Assembly: GCF_031143425.1 (NCBI RefSeq)
Contig: NC_090446.1
Span: 1,028,847,066 to 1,028,911,065, forward strand
Source of the DNA: Pleurodeles waltl
Lineage: Eukaryota; Chordata; Amphibia; Caudata; Salamandridae
Direction of reading: 5' to 3'
DNA: 64,000 bases
Positions 34,535 to 47,861 of this stretch are shown in pieces. The notes beneath the pieces were generated by a model. That model saw only the letters and a program-made list of their open reading frames with translations. It was not told the origin of the DNA and searched no databases. The translations under genes and the position numbers were made by a program. How positions within the stretch are numbered: position 1 is the first letter of the stretch; each line of letters begins with the position of its first letter.

Positions 34535-35955
34535 GCCCTTAGTCTCTTGGGTTCCGGGTAGCTGTGCAGGTAGCTGTGCAGGTGGATCTGCGTGACTGAC
34601 AGTGTAGCAAGTGAGGCAGTAGTCCATTTGGCAGTCAGTGCTTCCTGCTTTGTGGCCCCAGTCGATGCTGCTGGCATGGCTCTTTGTTACAGCTTCAGGC
34701 AGAGGCTCTGTCAGCTGGGGGCAGAGGAGTCCAGAGTGCACAGCACTGACTGCTGCCAGCTAGTAGCCTGCAGTGCCGGTGGGGGCAGGGCTGAGTCCAG
34801 TCAGGGTGCGTCCATCTTTTTAAAGACAGTACTTGCTGCACAGGATCCCCACATAACCGGAGAAGTGTGTCCTTGCGCCCCCCACCACCTCCAACACATG
34901 GGCAGGGGATTTTCATCATGCAGGGGGAGGCTGGACAAGTAGGCCCCCTCTACTCCCAGCATGTGGAGGGCTGAGCAGGTGAACGTTTTCTCATATTGGA
35001 GAGCGGGTCCTCACCCTGGCAACTTAGTCGAGTCCGACTGCGTGCAACGTCATGTGGCCACCTGAAGGTTTGCATTGCAGTCCTGAGGGGTAATCACTTT
35101 GCTTGCCATGGTCAAAGGGGCGTGCACCGCCGCCTTGCCAGTAAATAACAGGCAAGGTGCCACCCCCGATCCACGTGTGAGGGCACTGCCAGGTCCTGTG
35201 TTTTTAAGTGTACCAAATGCCGGTCCGGAAGGCAGGTGGCATAATGGAGAATGGCATGAGAGCAGAGGCCGGGCCCGGCTGAAGTGCCCAGCCGGCCAAG
35301 GCACAAAATTTAGTGTTGCTTCTGCCCGACTGAGATACCAGCCACAGCATTATTTTCAAACAGCAGGCACATGCAGCATGGAGCACGCACGGTCGCTGCT
35401 TAAATGCAGAACTCCTTGGTGTAAACTGCGCACACAGGTGGTTAAGGTACTAATATTAAAATGCATGAGTGTTCCGTTTTAGTTTGGGGATGCGGACACC
35501 ACACAAGAAGGCGTTAGTCTCACCGCTGATGTGCAGTACTTGGTAGGGCTGGGCTTATCGTTCTTCTACATATTTCCATCAAACGGGCCCTGGGGATTCT
35601 GCCGACCGTTTTGCTTCTCTTTTTCGGTTCCAAGATCAGTATAATTCACTGAACTCTTAAATCAGTTACTTCCTCTCTTGTCATCTCTGCCATGAGGAAT
35701 CGGCGTGAAGGGGCCCATATGTCTCCCGGGTGAGTCATCTCCCTGGGCATCCCTGTGTATGTTTCTAGCTCTTCATTACAGAAATCAAGTCCAACATCCT
35801 CGTTGTGCACGTTGACACCCTGCCTTTTCCCAGTGGCATGCAACCATACGTTTAACTGACAGCAGAGTTAATTAATCTAACCCAACCCAGCAGTGCCACC
35901 TGAAGCGTGAGACTGACTGGCATGTCCAGGGACGCCAGCAACGCTCCTCAGAATC

Positions 35956-36095
35956 CCCTTAACCCAGGGAAACCCCATGCCAGTTTCATAAACCCGACCT
36001 CCGCTGCCTGGCATCTTGCACACCGAGAATCTTGCCTAATCCCCATATGTATAACACAGCCGCAGTGCAGTAGAGTCTATGAAAGAATCTCAAGT
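35956..36095 (+). repeat. Dispersed repeat, copy 2 of 2 in the window
   Basis: Partner of 26836-26966 (see there). Confidence 0.65.
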
Positions 36096-36419
36096 GAATC
36101 AGGCGAAGTCTACTATTTGGTGAATAAAAACATCTGGCAGGATGAGTGCTTCTCGTCTTTAATGTGGTTTGGAGAGATAAATATTCCCTCCTCATAGAGG
36201 TGCCCCCATTTCACAATATTTAGTGTGTGTAGCTATGATATGACATTATCATCACTCGTCAAAGTGACATGTTGGTCATGTGATAGTGTAAGTGAGAGTA
36301 TCAGTTCGGGTTTTGCTATGGACTTTAGTAAGTACCAGACTTGCAGTATGCAATGCACCATGCTGATCTCAGTCGTCCACCTGGGAATCTTTTTGCATAA
36401 TACATTTAACCGCAGTGTC

Positions 36420-39060
36420 GGGTTAGCCATGTAGCTTTGGGGATGAAGCCAGAAAATGGTAAATTGGGCCTGTGCACAGAGGTGGTGTATTTCCATTTTG
36501 GGTGTGACAAAGCTGCCTTGTTGATATGGGAGAATATTTTTTTGCCCAAGCCAAACTGGGCTACTTTTCGGCCCAAATTTGTCAGACGAGGCTAAATTTC
36601 AGTCACTGGAAGAACATTCTGGTGAAGGGCAGTGGTTTGTAAATAAAATAATAATGCAGGAATTTGGGGAGTATCACTGTTGATGAGACCAACACAGCCA
36701 GGTATCATGATTGAAAGTTTAATCCAGCTCTTTATTTGGTCCTCTAGTTTGCTGATTGCGGATGAATAATTAGTTATAACTATCTCATCCTTATCCGGAC
36801 TTCTCCCAATTCCTAAATATTTAATCGGGCTGTCAAATCATTCTAGCGGGAGGCCCAACTCAAATCTTTTAGACACAGGGGGTGAGAAAAAATGTTTTCG
36901 ATTTTTCCAAGTTTATGGATATACCAGCCACTGCCCCATATTTTGTATATGCTCTAAGAACCGGGCTCAGATTAATGTGAGTATCTCTCTCATACATAAA
37001 TTTAACTCCTTAACATATCACAATATTAGAACATGTCTCAATATAAATCTAGGTAAATACTCTTAATGATGCCGTCTGAGTTTAGCGGCTAATGGTTCAA
37101 GGAGGATTGTAATTAAGACCTGGGGCAGTCCTGCTTGGTGCTTTTAGATATTGGTATGGGAGGCGAAATCTGTCCATTGATGCAGAGTTTGGTCACTGAA
37201 GAGGTGTTTAGCAACCTTACACAGTTCACAAAGGATCCTGGCATGCCAATACAAGCTCCTATCACCATTAAGTGCTCCCACTCCAGTAAGTCAAAAAATC
37301 TTGTGTCATCTAAGAAAACCTCCACTGTGTTCATCCCCGGTTCTAGTTGGTCCAGCCTTGTGAACAGAGTGCCTAAATTGTGAGACGTTGAATGACCTAG
37401 GGCATATCCCTCCTGGTCAAGCAGGACCAGACTTGGTAGCAGGAAGAGCAATCTGTTGCCTATTATTTTGGCCAAGGTCTTACTGTCACAGTTTACAAGT
37501 GCTAGTCACATCTGTCTGGAACCTTCACAGGCATTAAAAACGTGATAAGAGCAGCCTTGTGAATCGAGTGAGGTAAAACACCCTTCGTCATATCCTCTTC
37601 AAATACTACTAGGAGGTGCAGGGCTAGTTGCTCAGAGAATTGTTTGTTGAACGGGAACCCATCCATACCTGGGGGCTTTTCCAGTTGGTAGTTCTTTAAT
37701 TACCACCTTCATCTCATCTAGTGTAATGGGCCGGGTGAGGAAGGTTCTTCGAGCTTCACTTAACCATGCTATAGATGTATTCTCCAAATACACGTCTGTG
37801 TTGGCGACCATGTTAGCACTTTGGGACTAGTAAAAAGTTCATAATATTTGCTTAAAGTCCCCAAGATCGGCTCTGTTTCATAATTGGGGTGATCATCCTC
37901 ACCTTTTATGCATACAATGCCATTAGCTGACCATGGATGGCTGTTTGATGATCTTAGCTTGTGTCTTGCCTGGGAGTTCACATGACTCCTAAAAATACGA
38001 CATAGTGTGTTTTACCCAGATACTGAAGTTGTTTTTCAGGCACTTCAATGAATTTTGATATTTTGTAAGTGGTCAATTTGCTGACTTCACCGTCTCCAGG
38101 ACCTGTGGAAGCCACCTCCAGCTGCTTGATCTCCTGCTTGTGTCTAGCCAAGTGACCATACAATGTTTTTTTTAGCACACTGTGCTGTTTGGAAATGTAG
38201 TGCCCATGTATCACTACTTCAAATGCCTCCTATTTGTCACCATCTCATCCACTGAACCCTTGTTATTCATAAGTAAACCTTAACATGCTTCCTGAGCTCG
38301 TCTCTAAGCAGTCTATCCGGAAGTACTTCCAAAAGCTGCCTCCATAGCGCCCTGTTGCCTATTGAACCTCAAATCTTTAGCTTGAGGAGCACTGAAGAGA
38401 GATCTGATGTCTTGTGGGTCCAGATGCTCACGTCCTGTTTGATTACCCATTAATTCCAGTCTTGATCACATATCATGCACCTTCTCTAAGCTTGGCAGTC
38501 TCATCCTGCAGACTGTCTCATCCTACAGACAGGTTATGGTCCTCTAGGATTGCCTGCATGTCAGCTGCTGCTGCTGAAGTAGTGTATCTATGTGCAGTGT
38601 GTGATCTGTCCATTGCAGATTGAGTACCACCTTATAATGGCTTTCAGGTATAGTGATAGTATTCGGCTTCAGACATCATTAAAAACAAAAACAGGGTCAT
38701 CTCTTTTGAATCCATGGACGTTGACTATAGTAATGTGTTTACCCTGCAAATATAATTTTGCTTTATCATATATGCAGTGAGTGTCTTACACAGACTATAG
38801 TAGATGAAAGGGTACCCTCTTTTTAATTAGTATAGCTACTCCTCTTGTGTATGAGGAATTTGAGGATGTAAAGTAGCGTCCTGCCCATTCTGCAAACATT
38901 TCCCTGTCTGCTCCTGTAGTCGTGTTCATTTCCTATAGGATGGCAGTGTCAGTTTTGTGCATGTCTACAAGCACCATAACCTGTCTAGCATTATGTGGAC
39001 TGTTAAGGCCCTGTGGGTTCTACTTTACACTTGTGCAGGGTATTTCTGTGGTACTGTTCC
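36420..39060 (-). pseudogene. L1 ORF2 remnant (endonuclease and RT)
   Basis: Minus-strand pieces in order: NSPHNARQVMV-like and ILQEMNTTTGADREMF-like endonuclease start (about 39010-38880), RGVAILIKKRVPF (about 38840), VNVHGFKRDDP (about 38710), a linker, then RT with AKIIGNRLLFLLPSLV, DQEGYALGHSTSHNLGTLF, GMPGSFVNCVRLL and INGQISPPIPISKSTKQ in one open stretch (37475-37113). Downstream, ELGLPLE and SPIKYLGIGRS (about 36850-36790) are the RT tail. The ADD box region is not intact. The linker and thumb are frame-shifted. The family copies L1 RNA by nicking target DNA and priming on it. Confidence 0.82.
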
Positions 39061-39739
39061 CCCATGTATATCGGCATCTGTGCCTAGTATGGAATGATTT
39101 TAGAGTCCCAACGACGCTACTGACTTTTACGCTAAATATAACAGAGACCATGACTGTCTGAGCCATGTGTAATGAGTTAATTGCACAAAAACACAACTCC
39201 ACCCATGCTAGATCTCCAAACTTACCAGCGAATTCAGTTGCCCTCCCTCTGAACATACTACTCCTTACAACCCATAATGGCAAGGTGTAGTTATCACCAC
39301 ATGGTTAAGATCAACTCATTAGGACTTTACAGTTGGGGGTCCCATTCATACCCGGTCATATTCCTCGCTCTTGAAGTTGCGGTTGCCAGAGGCATCATGT
39401 ATGAAGCCCCACCTGGTGGGGGGGGGGTACATATATGATCCACTTATTAATTTCCACTGTTCATTAATCTATCCGATGAATTGACAAAAAAAAAAAACAA
39501 TATGCTGACCCCTGTACTGATGCGTCTTACCATCTTTGTTAACTGATAAACACTTCCCGAGCATCGTCCATCACCATTACATTTCAGATTCTAGAACAAT
39601 TATACTACTGTGTAGGAATCAACACACTTAAGCAAAGCATGCAACGTAAGGGCTAATTTGGGCGACTTATTTTAAGATTAGTCACTAACAGATGACATTT
39701 TTGGCGTTGTAATTCCCTCTTGCCTGTGTTCTGTCTTTT

Positions 39740-40440
39740 GGTTTATCTTCTTTATATATGATGAGGCTTGCTGGGGCCGGTAAAAAAAAAATACACACAG
39801 CATCTCTTGTTGTAGTTTTTAATTCACTGCTTTGTAAACCTGTCTCACCGTTTGGACCGTCAGGGTAAATTCGGGGCATAGCGGTATAGCTTAGCTTTCG
39901 TGAGTCAGATCTCTCCTTTCTTTTCCCAGCTTTAATGCGTGACCCCTAGTCCTGAAGTTGAGTGGCCTAGCAATTATTCAGGTGATGATCTCGGTCCCAG
40001 CGAGTGGCGCGCACTTTCCACTATCAACATTTTGGAAAAGCTGCCCTGTCCAAACAATGAAATCAGCATGTTAAAACTCCATCTTACCAGTATCTGTACA
40101 TCTGTATTTGAACAGTATGCAGACATTGTTCCATCATTATCTTGCTTTGAAGACGTTGCTTTGATAATCAACAGAACCTTATCCATAGTGAGACATTGCT
40201 CCTGCTAGGACTTCAGATCGTCTTCCGGGTTTGAAATCCTTTGTTCAGCTTCCGGGAGACACCGTTTGTGTTTATCAATCATCAGTGCCACGACGTCAGT
40301 TTACTGGTTAAGGGTGTTTATTTTGCTGTCTACTGACACCAGGCTTTGTTGCACGCTGCCGAAGAGTGATTGCTAACCTGGCTCCACATCTTTGACCTGC
40401 TGGCTCGTTGTATCTGTTTGGCCCAGAGTGGTGTCAGGCT
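39740..40440 (-). pseudogene. L1 ORF1 remnant
   Basis: Minus-strand frame pieces: a coiled-coil part with HKRCLPEAEQRISNPEDD (about 40270-40220), an RRM part with LISLFGQGSFSKMLIVESAR and LGPR (about 40070-39980), and a C-terminal part with RIYPDGPNGETGLQSS (about 39875-39830). This is the coiled coil, RRM, C-terminal domain order of L1 ORF1 RNA-binding protein. Several frameshifts and stops interrupt it. Confidence 0.72.
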
Positions 40441-41140
40441 TATGCACTCATTTATTTTCAGATTAAAGCTTGGCCGGTTTAAAGTCCGATTGATCCGTTG
40501 GCGCCAAGGAAGGCTGTGCATTGAAGGTGAGAGAAATGTATTGGTGGTTATTCTTCCAGTGTATTCACGAGTCCACATCGTGGTCTTCCCACTCCCTGGC
40601 CTATGTGCAGGCCTATGTGCAGGATGCATCAATGCAGTGTAAGCACTCATGTGCGCACACAAGGTATGACCCGATTTCAGGAAAGCGTCTGTGATGCACT
40701 TCTTGTGTGGCTCTCAGTGGGGGCCCCACCAACTCTCAGCTCTGGGGCGGCATGAGCAAACCCTCCCCAATCCGACAACCACGTGACAGATCCTATCACA
40801 AGAGATGGGGAGGCCCTGATTAATACTTCAGTTTCTTCACCTCCCACATACAGAGCCCCCCCTCGGGGCCTCCCTATGCCACCTCGGCTGCAAGGGCTAT
40901 TGTGCAATATAGGCACGGGCCTCCGCTTCCCCTCTCTCCCCGCGTAGCCGGTTTGCTGCCTCGGCGTTACCGCGGTGGCAGCTGGGGCGGAGTCCGCTTC
41001 CCCATTCCAGAGTCGGTGACAACTGCGGGCCGAGCTCTGCCCACCCCAGTCTTCCTCCCCCTTTCAGCCAGGCTCCCAGCATGTTCCAGTGCTTCCAGAG
41101 CCCCAGTGCACAACCCGGGGCAGCTCACATACAGTCATTG

Positions 41141-42645
41141 TCGTCAGCCTGAATTCACCAGCGTTCAGAGAGAAACAATATATTCCCTTATAAAGCTGAT
41201 CTTGGAGCGGGTAATGATTGTTCAGCCAGCAACTTGTTTACTGCTGATGCTTCGCGACCCCTCGGCTGTCTGCTTACATTGATAACCTTCAGGGTTGCCC
41301 TCTGGCTTGCAGAGCCTCACCCTCAAGTGGCCATCTTGAGACTCATCACTCAGGTGCCCCCCTGATACATTTTCTTGATGTACGATAGGCTACACCTTCT
41401 GTTGCCACTAAAAATGAGCCCTTGCAATACAAAGACTAGAATATATGTTAAGGCTGAGCCTACTGGACTGAGCACACTCTTTTTTGGGAGTCATATTGTA
41501 GGTTTACCACTGGTTGGCTTTCTTGTCACTCTTATTTGCGTGCGTCTCTTCAGTGGCTTGCCTTTTCCACCTTGTGTCTGTCCCGCTCCTAGAGCGTTGC
41601 CAATGTACTTGTGTCCTTTCACTGCTCACTTTTAGGGACATACTTTTTTCTTTTGCCTTAATCACTCTGCATATGTTTTCCAGCTGTCTCCCTAGTATGC
41701 TTTTCCTCCACCCTCTGTGCTTCACTTCCTCTCTCCCCCTTGTGCTCTCTCACCTGTTGCTTCTCCTCCCCATCACTGCCTTCCTTGTTGCTTTCCCTCA
41801 CCTGTACCACCCATTTCTCGCCATTGCTTCTCCTCCTCACCCTCACAACTTCCTCTGCTGCTTACTCACCCATCTGCTTATCCCCAGCTTGCTTTTACTG
41901 CATCATAGCGAGTTTTTTATTCCCTTCAGGCATGCTGTTTAGCTTCTGGCATGTTGTACAGCATGACCAAAACCATAGGTAAAGCCAATAAGTCTCAATG
42001 CGAGACCTATTAGGTTTGCCAATGCTTGTTGTTTGTGAAGACATCAAAACAATGTAAAAGAGGACATCATTGAAAATGCCTCACTTACTAGTTTGGTCTT
42101 TTTTCAGTAAACGTGTCGAGGGAAGTTGATTGCTAAGTGGCAAACACACCCACTCTGTGATTAAACTTCTCACTCTTTTATTCCTGCGCCGAAACTGCAA
42201 CAAACTGTCAGTCATGTGATGGGAGTGAGGGGGGGCGATATCTGCTCATCGATCTGTCATGGCGTCAGACGCAGCTCAGTATTTCAATTTGCTGTTGGCA
42301 AATCGTTCATGGGAGCAAAACAGCAAGGGCACCTCGGGATATCAGTGGTACGTAGCTGTCAGTGGTGCAGTCAGTGCAGGGGCATGAGGTCCCAGAAGTC
42401 TGAGGGTCCCAAGTCTGCTTTAAACTGGCTCCAATGTTTTTAACAGACTTTCTGCTTCGGTTTTCTTCGCTGTCCTTCTTGGGACCCGGCCCTGTGTAGC
42501 TTCTTTCTCGGGGAGGGGTTGGGAAAGGGTCGCTCCCACTGAGAGCCAGAAAGGCCGGGGGCAGGATCTGGCAAACCAAGAAGGTCCAAGTAATGCATTC
42601 AGTGGCCGTGAGCAAGAGATCCCCTCAGGAGAGAGAGAATAAAAA
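41141..42645. other. Intron DNA with pyrimidine-rich part
   Basis: No gene seen. Positions 41520-41900 are rich in C and T on + (repeated cttcctt, ctccc, ctgcttc words). Confidence 0.5.
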
Positions 42646-42649
42646 GAGG

Positions 42650-43367
42650 ACTTCAGCACAGAGAATGTAAGAGAGGAGGAAAAAAGAGAAGTGGAAGGGA
42701 GTGCCGCAATAGAGGTGGAAAGAACGAGGAGTAAGGCAGTTATGGAAGTAAACTATAAAGGAAGTAACGAAAGAGGTAGAGAGGGTGAAAAAAGATAATT
42801 GAGATATGAATGAAAGATCGGCGAGGAAATAAGAAAGCAAATAAGACGAACAGAAGTGTAAGAAATAAAAGGATTGGATAGACAGAAATAACAGAAAGAT
42901 GGCGGGTGAAGGAAGAGATGTGAGGGGAGAGTGAGGGAGGTGGATATTTAAGTAGAGAGAGAGAAAAGATGGGCAGAAATAGGACCAAGAGAGAAGAAGC
43001 TGAGAGGACAAGCTATGGAAGTGAGATAGAAAAAGTGAGAGGAGCGGAAGAAGAAAGAAGAAGGCAAAGTGTAGGATGTAGCAAGGACAAGAGAAGGTTG
43101 GCAAAGAGATAATGATGATAATGAGTGACAAAGTGGAATTGGTAGAAGTAGAAGTGCCAGAAAGGAGGAAGTCAGGATGAAGGTGAGGATATAGCTGGGA
43201 GAGAAGCCAAAGTAAGTTAAAGATTTAAAAGGGAATGAATGGAAGGTAAAAGAAAGGGCAGGGAGACGAGGGAGGCTGGGGAGAAAGAAAAGGGGAAAGA
43301 TGGAGCAAGGGAAGAAGAAAAAGTATAGGCTTGGAGGTATCGGAGAGGAAAGATTGGTAGAAGGTGG
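42650..43367 (+). repeat. Purine-biased low-complexity tract, about 0.7 kb
   Basis: The + strand is overwhelmingly A and G (gaga, aagaa, ggaagg, agaggtag words) with few pyrimidines. Long minus-strand open frames here (up to 168 codons, rich in Ser, Leu, Phe and Pro) are a by-product of the missing stop words, not genes. Confidence 0.85.
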
Positions 43368-44127
43368 ACCCGTAATCATCATCATAGCTATCATTACTGT
43401 GCCAGATGCAATGGCACTGGTGCCTAGGGCTACGCGGCGCCCACTGCACACCTGTAAGGCTGTCCGTTAATACAAACGTGGAGGGCAAAGGGATCCATTT
43501 TCCTTGCTTGCGTTTGGGCCCATGGCTCCCTTGCTACACCACTGGCTGCATCATTATAGGCAGCTTGGTGTCTGATCATACATTAAAATGCTCTACTTAA
43601 TTTGTGGACATGTTGGTGATACAACCTGACTTTGTATAACTATACTCTCTCCCTCTGTATAACGACTACTCAATTTCAAACTGTCACCCACATTGAAACC
43701 AGAGTAAAATACTCAGCGACTCTGAATGTACTCTGTAGGAGTTCAGGAATGGCTACATTTGTGGGACAGATGTGTTGGTACAGATCAAACTGTTGTCTGT
43801 TCTGGTGACCTTCCACCACTCCTTTGCAATGTACATCTGTGTGCTGCTCATTCTATGCATCATGCACAGTTAGATTTGCAATCGTGGTGTATAGTGTACA
43901 TTCTCTGAAGATATCTGCTTGGTTTAATTGTCAAGCCTGTGTTTGCTGCTGTACGGAAACCAGTAGCTGTCAAGGTATGCTTCAGAAATTGTTGCCAAAT
44001 TCAGTTCATTTGCTATTGTCTACACAGAATATGCTTGCCAGATGAAGTTGGCCCATCCTAAGATAATGATACATCAATGGATGAAATCACTTCATAGGGA
44101 CAAATCTTGCGTGCAGTCAACATTCAT
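43368..44127. other. Intron DNA, nothing recognised
   Basis: No supported gene or repeat. Confidence 0.5.
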
Positions 44128-45425
44128 TTTTTTTTTTTTAATCAACTTTTTATTGACATTAATCTAGATGGCAGAGACATTTTGTAATAGTGCATTGATG
44201 ATACTATGGTAAAGATAAACATGTTGCATCTCTGTACCCCTCCCCACAGGTCAATATCATACATCAATCGACCAGCCATCATGTTTGGTCTGGGAGAACG
44301 TCATCTTGTCGCTGAGGTCCCATAGAGGTAAAGGCGTTACAAATGTCCCATGTGAAGGTGTTACAGGATCCCCAGATCTTTGTCCATTTTCGGGGACAAC
44401 TCTGACCCTTGTACACCACCCTTTCTGCCAACATGATCCAATCCATGCCCTACTTCCAGTCCCCCAACCTAGGCAGATGCCTATCTCTCCACTTCCTTCC
44501 AATGTTACGTTTAGCCACCATCAGACCCAGTGTCCACCATATCTGCATCATATGAGTCACCTCGGTTTCCTCCAAAATATTTAAGACACCACTTCGCTGA
44601 GGCTGTAAAGGAGTTCGCCAACACGTCCCCTGTGCATTCAACCACATCTATCCAGAAAGTTTGAATTATAGGGTGTGACCAAATTTGTGTGATAGAATGT
44701 GTAGGGATGCCCAAAACCTCACAGACAAGTCTCTGTTGTTGCACGACCCATTTTAAACTATAGGGAATGGGTGTACTATGTCCTATTCATTATTTGTAGC
44801 TGTACTAGCCTGAACCCCACCAGGATGGCCACCTCTCACATGGATGTTAGGGCCTCCCCCCCATTCGTCATCCTCCAACTCGCCCAGATCGTGTACCCAC
44901 CATTCCTTCAGATGTAGTGCGTCAGGGGTATTGAGTATTTTCTTGTATGTTAGGGAGGTTGCCTTCCGAGACATGTACTCGTCTAATAAGCGGTCTTCCA
45001 GGGGTGAGGACTCGGGAAGGACCATGTCCTTGGGCAATAGGGCACGGAGTGAGTGACATACCTGAAGATAGAGATACACGTCAGAAGGTGCAAGTTGGTA
45101 ATCCCATCAGAGATCTGGCCATGGGGCAGCATCTCCATTGAGCCAGATGTCCCCCACTTTAGAATAATAGATAAAGTCCCACTTGCTAAATCCTGGCTTC
45201 GTGCCCAGAGTGCCCAGTGCTGCGGTATCCTACAATGGGGTGGGTTCTGTTACCTTACCTTTCCATCCCAGGGTGGCCAGGGCAGTATGCCAAATGTCAA
45301 TCACTGTAGTCGTAGGGCCGAAGGTGCCCGAGCAACCCTGAGGGCTACACAGGGCTCTACGTAACAGATTAAAGAAAATGTGTCTTACATCCATGCTCAT
45401 GCACAGTTTAGAATACATGAGCATT
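44128..45425 (-). mobile_element. 5'-truncated L1 3' fragment, minus strand
   Basis: The T-run at about 44129-44142 is the poly(A) tail of a minus-strand insert. Minus-strand translation gives the C-terminal part of L1 ORF2: YLQVCHSLRALLPKDMVLPE and SSPLEDRLLDEYMSRKATSL (45079-44950), EWWVHDLGELEDDEWG, WCLKYFGGNRGDSYDADM (about 44590), GMDWIMLAERVVY-like and CPRKWTKIWGS-like (about 44440-44370). Frameshifts are present. Typical dead-on-arrival L1 insertion. Confidence 0.82.
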
Positions 45426-45780
45426 AGTTGTTTTCACCAAGGACTCAAAAGTAAAGGTGTCCTTTAAAAAAAAAATGTGGCAGTTGACAAATTTTAAATT
45501 CCGCAGATGAAAATATGTGCCTTTTCCCCACCGAAGGTACTTCATCCCATGAATGAAGGTTGACTGGTTATTTGCCTTAGGGAGGGGTTGGTGGGTTGAC
45601 GGCAGTACCATAGATTGCTGTAAAAAGTAAGTTATTACAGCTGAGAGGAAACATCACAATAAGTTTGGCCTGGGCTGAGGGACAGTGGAAAAGGTACTGA
45701 ACAAATTTACAGTTGTTTTAGACCTCCTTCTTCAGCTCTTTATTGCATGAACTATTTTCCCTTCAATTCAGCTATTAATG
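45426..45780. other. Spacer between L1 fragment and DIRS element
   Basis: An A-run at about 45466-45475; nothing else recognised. Confidence 0.5.
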
Positions 45781-46379
45781 GAGAAAGAGACATTTCTTGC
45801 ATCTGAAGAGACTTCTAGCCGCATATTCCTTACCTTAGAATTCCCCCAGGTGTCAGACTTGATCCGGAAGATTTTTTGTGAGCAGTACCCCTGCGCACCA
45901 GCAGGTAATGTCATTCGGCTCCGCATGCGTCGTCTGCACTAGGAAATGACATCCACAGCACTTATATAGGCTCCACCCAGCCACACTGATGTCAGTGCCT
46001 TGAGGAAGAGATCCCCCAAACTCTTGGCAGCCATGGCATTCAAGGTCCCAGTGAGATCCTCGTCTCACTCCAAGTCGTCCGGCCACTTGGGTAGCCTGCC
46101 ACAATAAGAAGTCGCCTTAGAGGTCTTTGACTTCTCCGTGTCCGCCGTCTGATAAGACATGGGAGGGGCAGCAGTTGAGGCCTTGCTCCACGGTAGAACC
46201 TGTACCTGGGCCAACTCCACGCCTCCCCAGATTTCGTGAGCCAGAGCGAACCCCACCCAGTTGAAAATGAGTCCATGCGCCCCAAATATGTTCGGGTCAA
46301 CTCCTCTAGGTTCTCTTCAGACCCTAGGAGTCCACAGTGGCACTTTTCACTACCACACCGGCAGGTCCAGCCCCATCTC

Positions 46380-47860
46380 TAGGTGCGCCCAGAGGATCCT
46401 TTCCTAGATCCAGACCTACGCCGGTCATACCACCACGGCTGTCCTTGGCACCATCCTGATGCTGACAACCCGGCGGTGCTGCCCCAATTCGGATCCTCAA
46501 CTCCAATTTGGAGCTGGAGATGCACCGCTCAATGTAATTCCTGGTGCTGTCTGGAGTCCTGTCTTCCAGATTGGACAGTGAGCCCTATTTCTGTGGGCCA
46601 GGAGTCAAGGAAGAATGGGCAGGGTTACTGGGTCCTGAAGAATTCCAGCTCAATGAAAACCCTAATATGGATTGGTATGAGGAACTGGGTAAAGCCATTG
46701 GACTGGATGCTTCTCCAGATACTGGGATGCTTTCTCCCCCATGCGTGGCTATGGTGGAGGGAGCCTCATTCCTCGTGGTGGTATGGAGGGAAGTCGAGGT
46801 TCTTGCCCTTAAGTTTCCTTTGGGGCATTCAAGACTAACGTCTTAGTGGAGGTGCTGCAGCTTGGAGTCTCCCCTCAGAACCACTACTCCTGTTTAATGA
46901 AGCCCTCACTGACTTCCTTCTGGGGATTTGGTCCAAACCCAGCACATGGGCTTCTGTAAATGGGAAATTGCCCGTGGTCATGGCCCACACCGGGGGGACC
47001 CAAACTTACTCATCCAACACCCTACCCCAGGGAGCTTGGGGTCCAAGGCTCTACCTCACATGTAAATACTGGTGCATTCCCTGCCGCACCCCTGGACAGG
47101 GAAACCAAGAGGCTGGACACTTTGGGGAAGAAGTTTTCTTCTGCCAGCCTGGCATTGCGGTCCATGAACACTGTATGCTTTTTGAGCTGCTACTCCCATG
47201 TTCTGTGGGATACGGTTGTGCAGGTGCTGCCAACGGTCCTGGAGAAGGCCCAGGCCATGTTTTCTCAGGCTATCGCCAGTGGGAGAGATGCAACAAAGTT
47301 CACTATCCGTTGTGGACATGACCCGACTGACTCACTGGGCAGAGCAGTTTCATAGACTGTGTCCTTGAGGTGCTACGCATGGTTGTGGACAGCTGGCTTT
47401 TTGGGGGGTGTTCAATCGTCTTTTCGGAGTCAAGGTGGATTCGGCACAGGAACTCTTTAATGGCAGTTGGGTTACGGCCATGTCCTTGCTCCTTTCTATG
47501 GCCCCCATGTCACACACAATCTGCCTTTCGCTCCTTTCATGGCTACAGAAAGGGACTTTCAAATGTGCCAATACCCTCCCAGCCACCGTGCCATGCACAC
47601 TCCACAGCCTTTGTGTGGTCGAGGGCATGATACCCACAGACCTCGTGGGTCAGACAGCCAGCGGTCTGGTCAGTCCACCACCCTTCTGGCTGCTGCAGCC
47701 TCCAAACCCTCTTAAGCTGCCCTCTTACCATTGTGAGCACCCAGTTGGTAGGATTCACCATCACCTGCCACACTGGCAGTCCATAGCATTGGACAGATGG
47801 GTTTTGCAGATCATCTGAAGGGGCTACTCCCTCCCCTTCGTGGCCACACCTCCCCCATGC
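46380..47860 (+). pseudogene. DIRS Gag-like remnant
   Basis: The best part is at about 47040-47355, where one frame reads FSSASLALRSMNTVCFLSCY and VLPTVLEKAQAMFSQAI, then GRDATKFTIRCG and DSLGRAVS. This matches the conserved region of DIRS ORF1. Upstream, residues such as LSSRLDSEPYFCGPGVKEEW (about 46550) and FLVVVWREVEVLALKF fit the proline- and acid-rich front part poorly. Frame changes are needed between segments. Confidence 0.65.
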
Positions 47861-47861
47861 C

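Larger units (their letters stand above)
36420..41140 (-). mobile_element. L1-type LINE, broken but nearly full length, minus strand
   Basis: Reading on the minus strand: a GC-rich 5' region (about 41140-40500), ORF1 (about 40440-39740), then ORF2 endonuclease and RT (about 39060-36420). Order and spacing are those of an amphibian L1. Many stops and frameshifts make it inactive. The 3' tail beyond 36420 could not be followed with confidence. Confidence 0.85.

Noticed and set aside
34592..35482. Overlapping open frames in GC-rich DNA (116 and 127 codons)
   Set aside because: Frames open on both strands at once because of base composition; no motif or splice context.
42625..43451. Minus-strand open frames of 167-168 codons
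   Set aside because: They come from the purine-biased tract, consist mostly of Ser, Leu, Phe and Pro, and have no family signature. Stop codons are missing because of composition.
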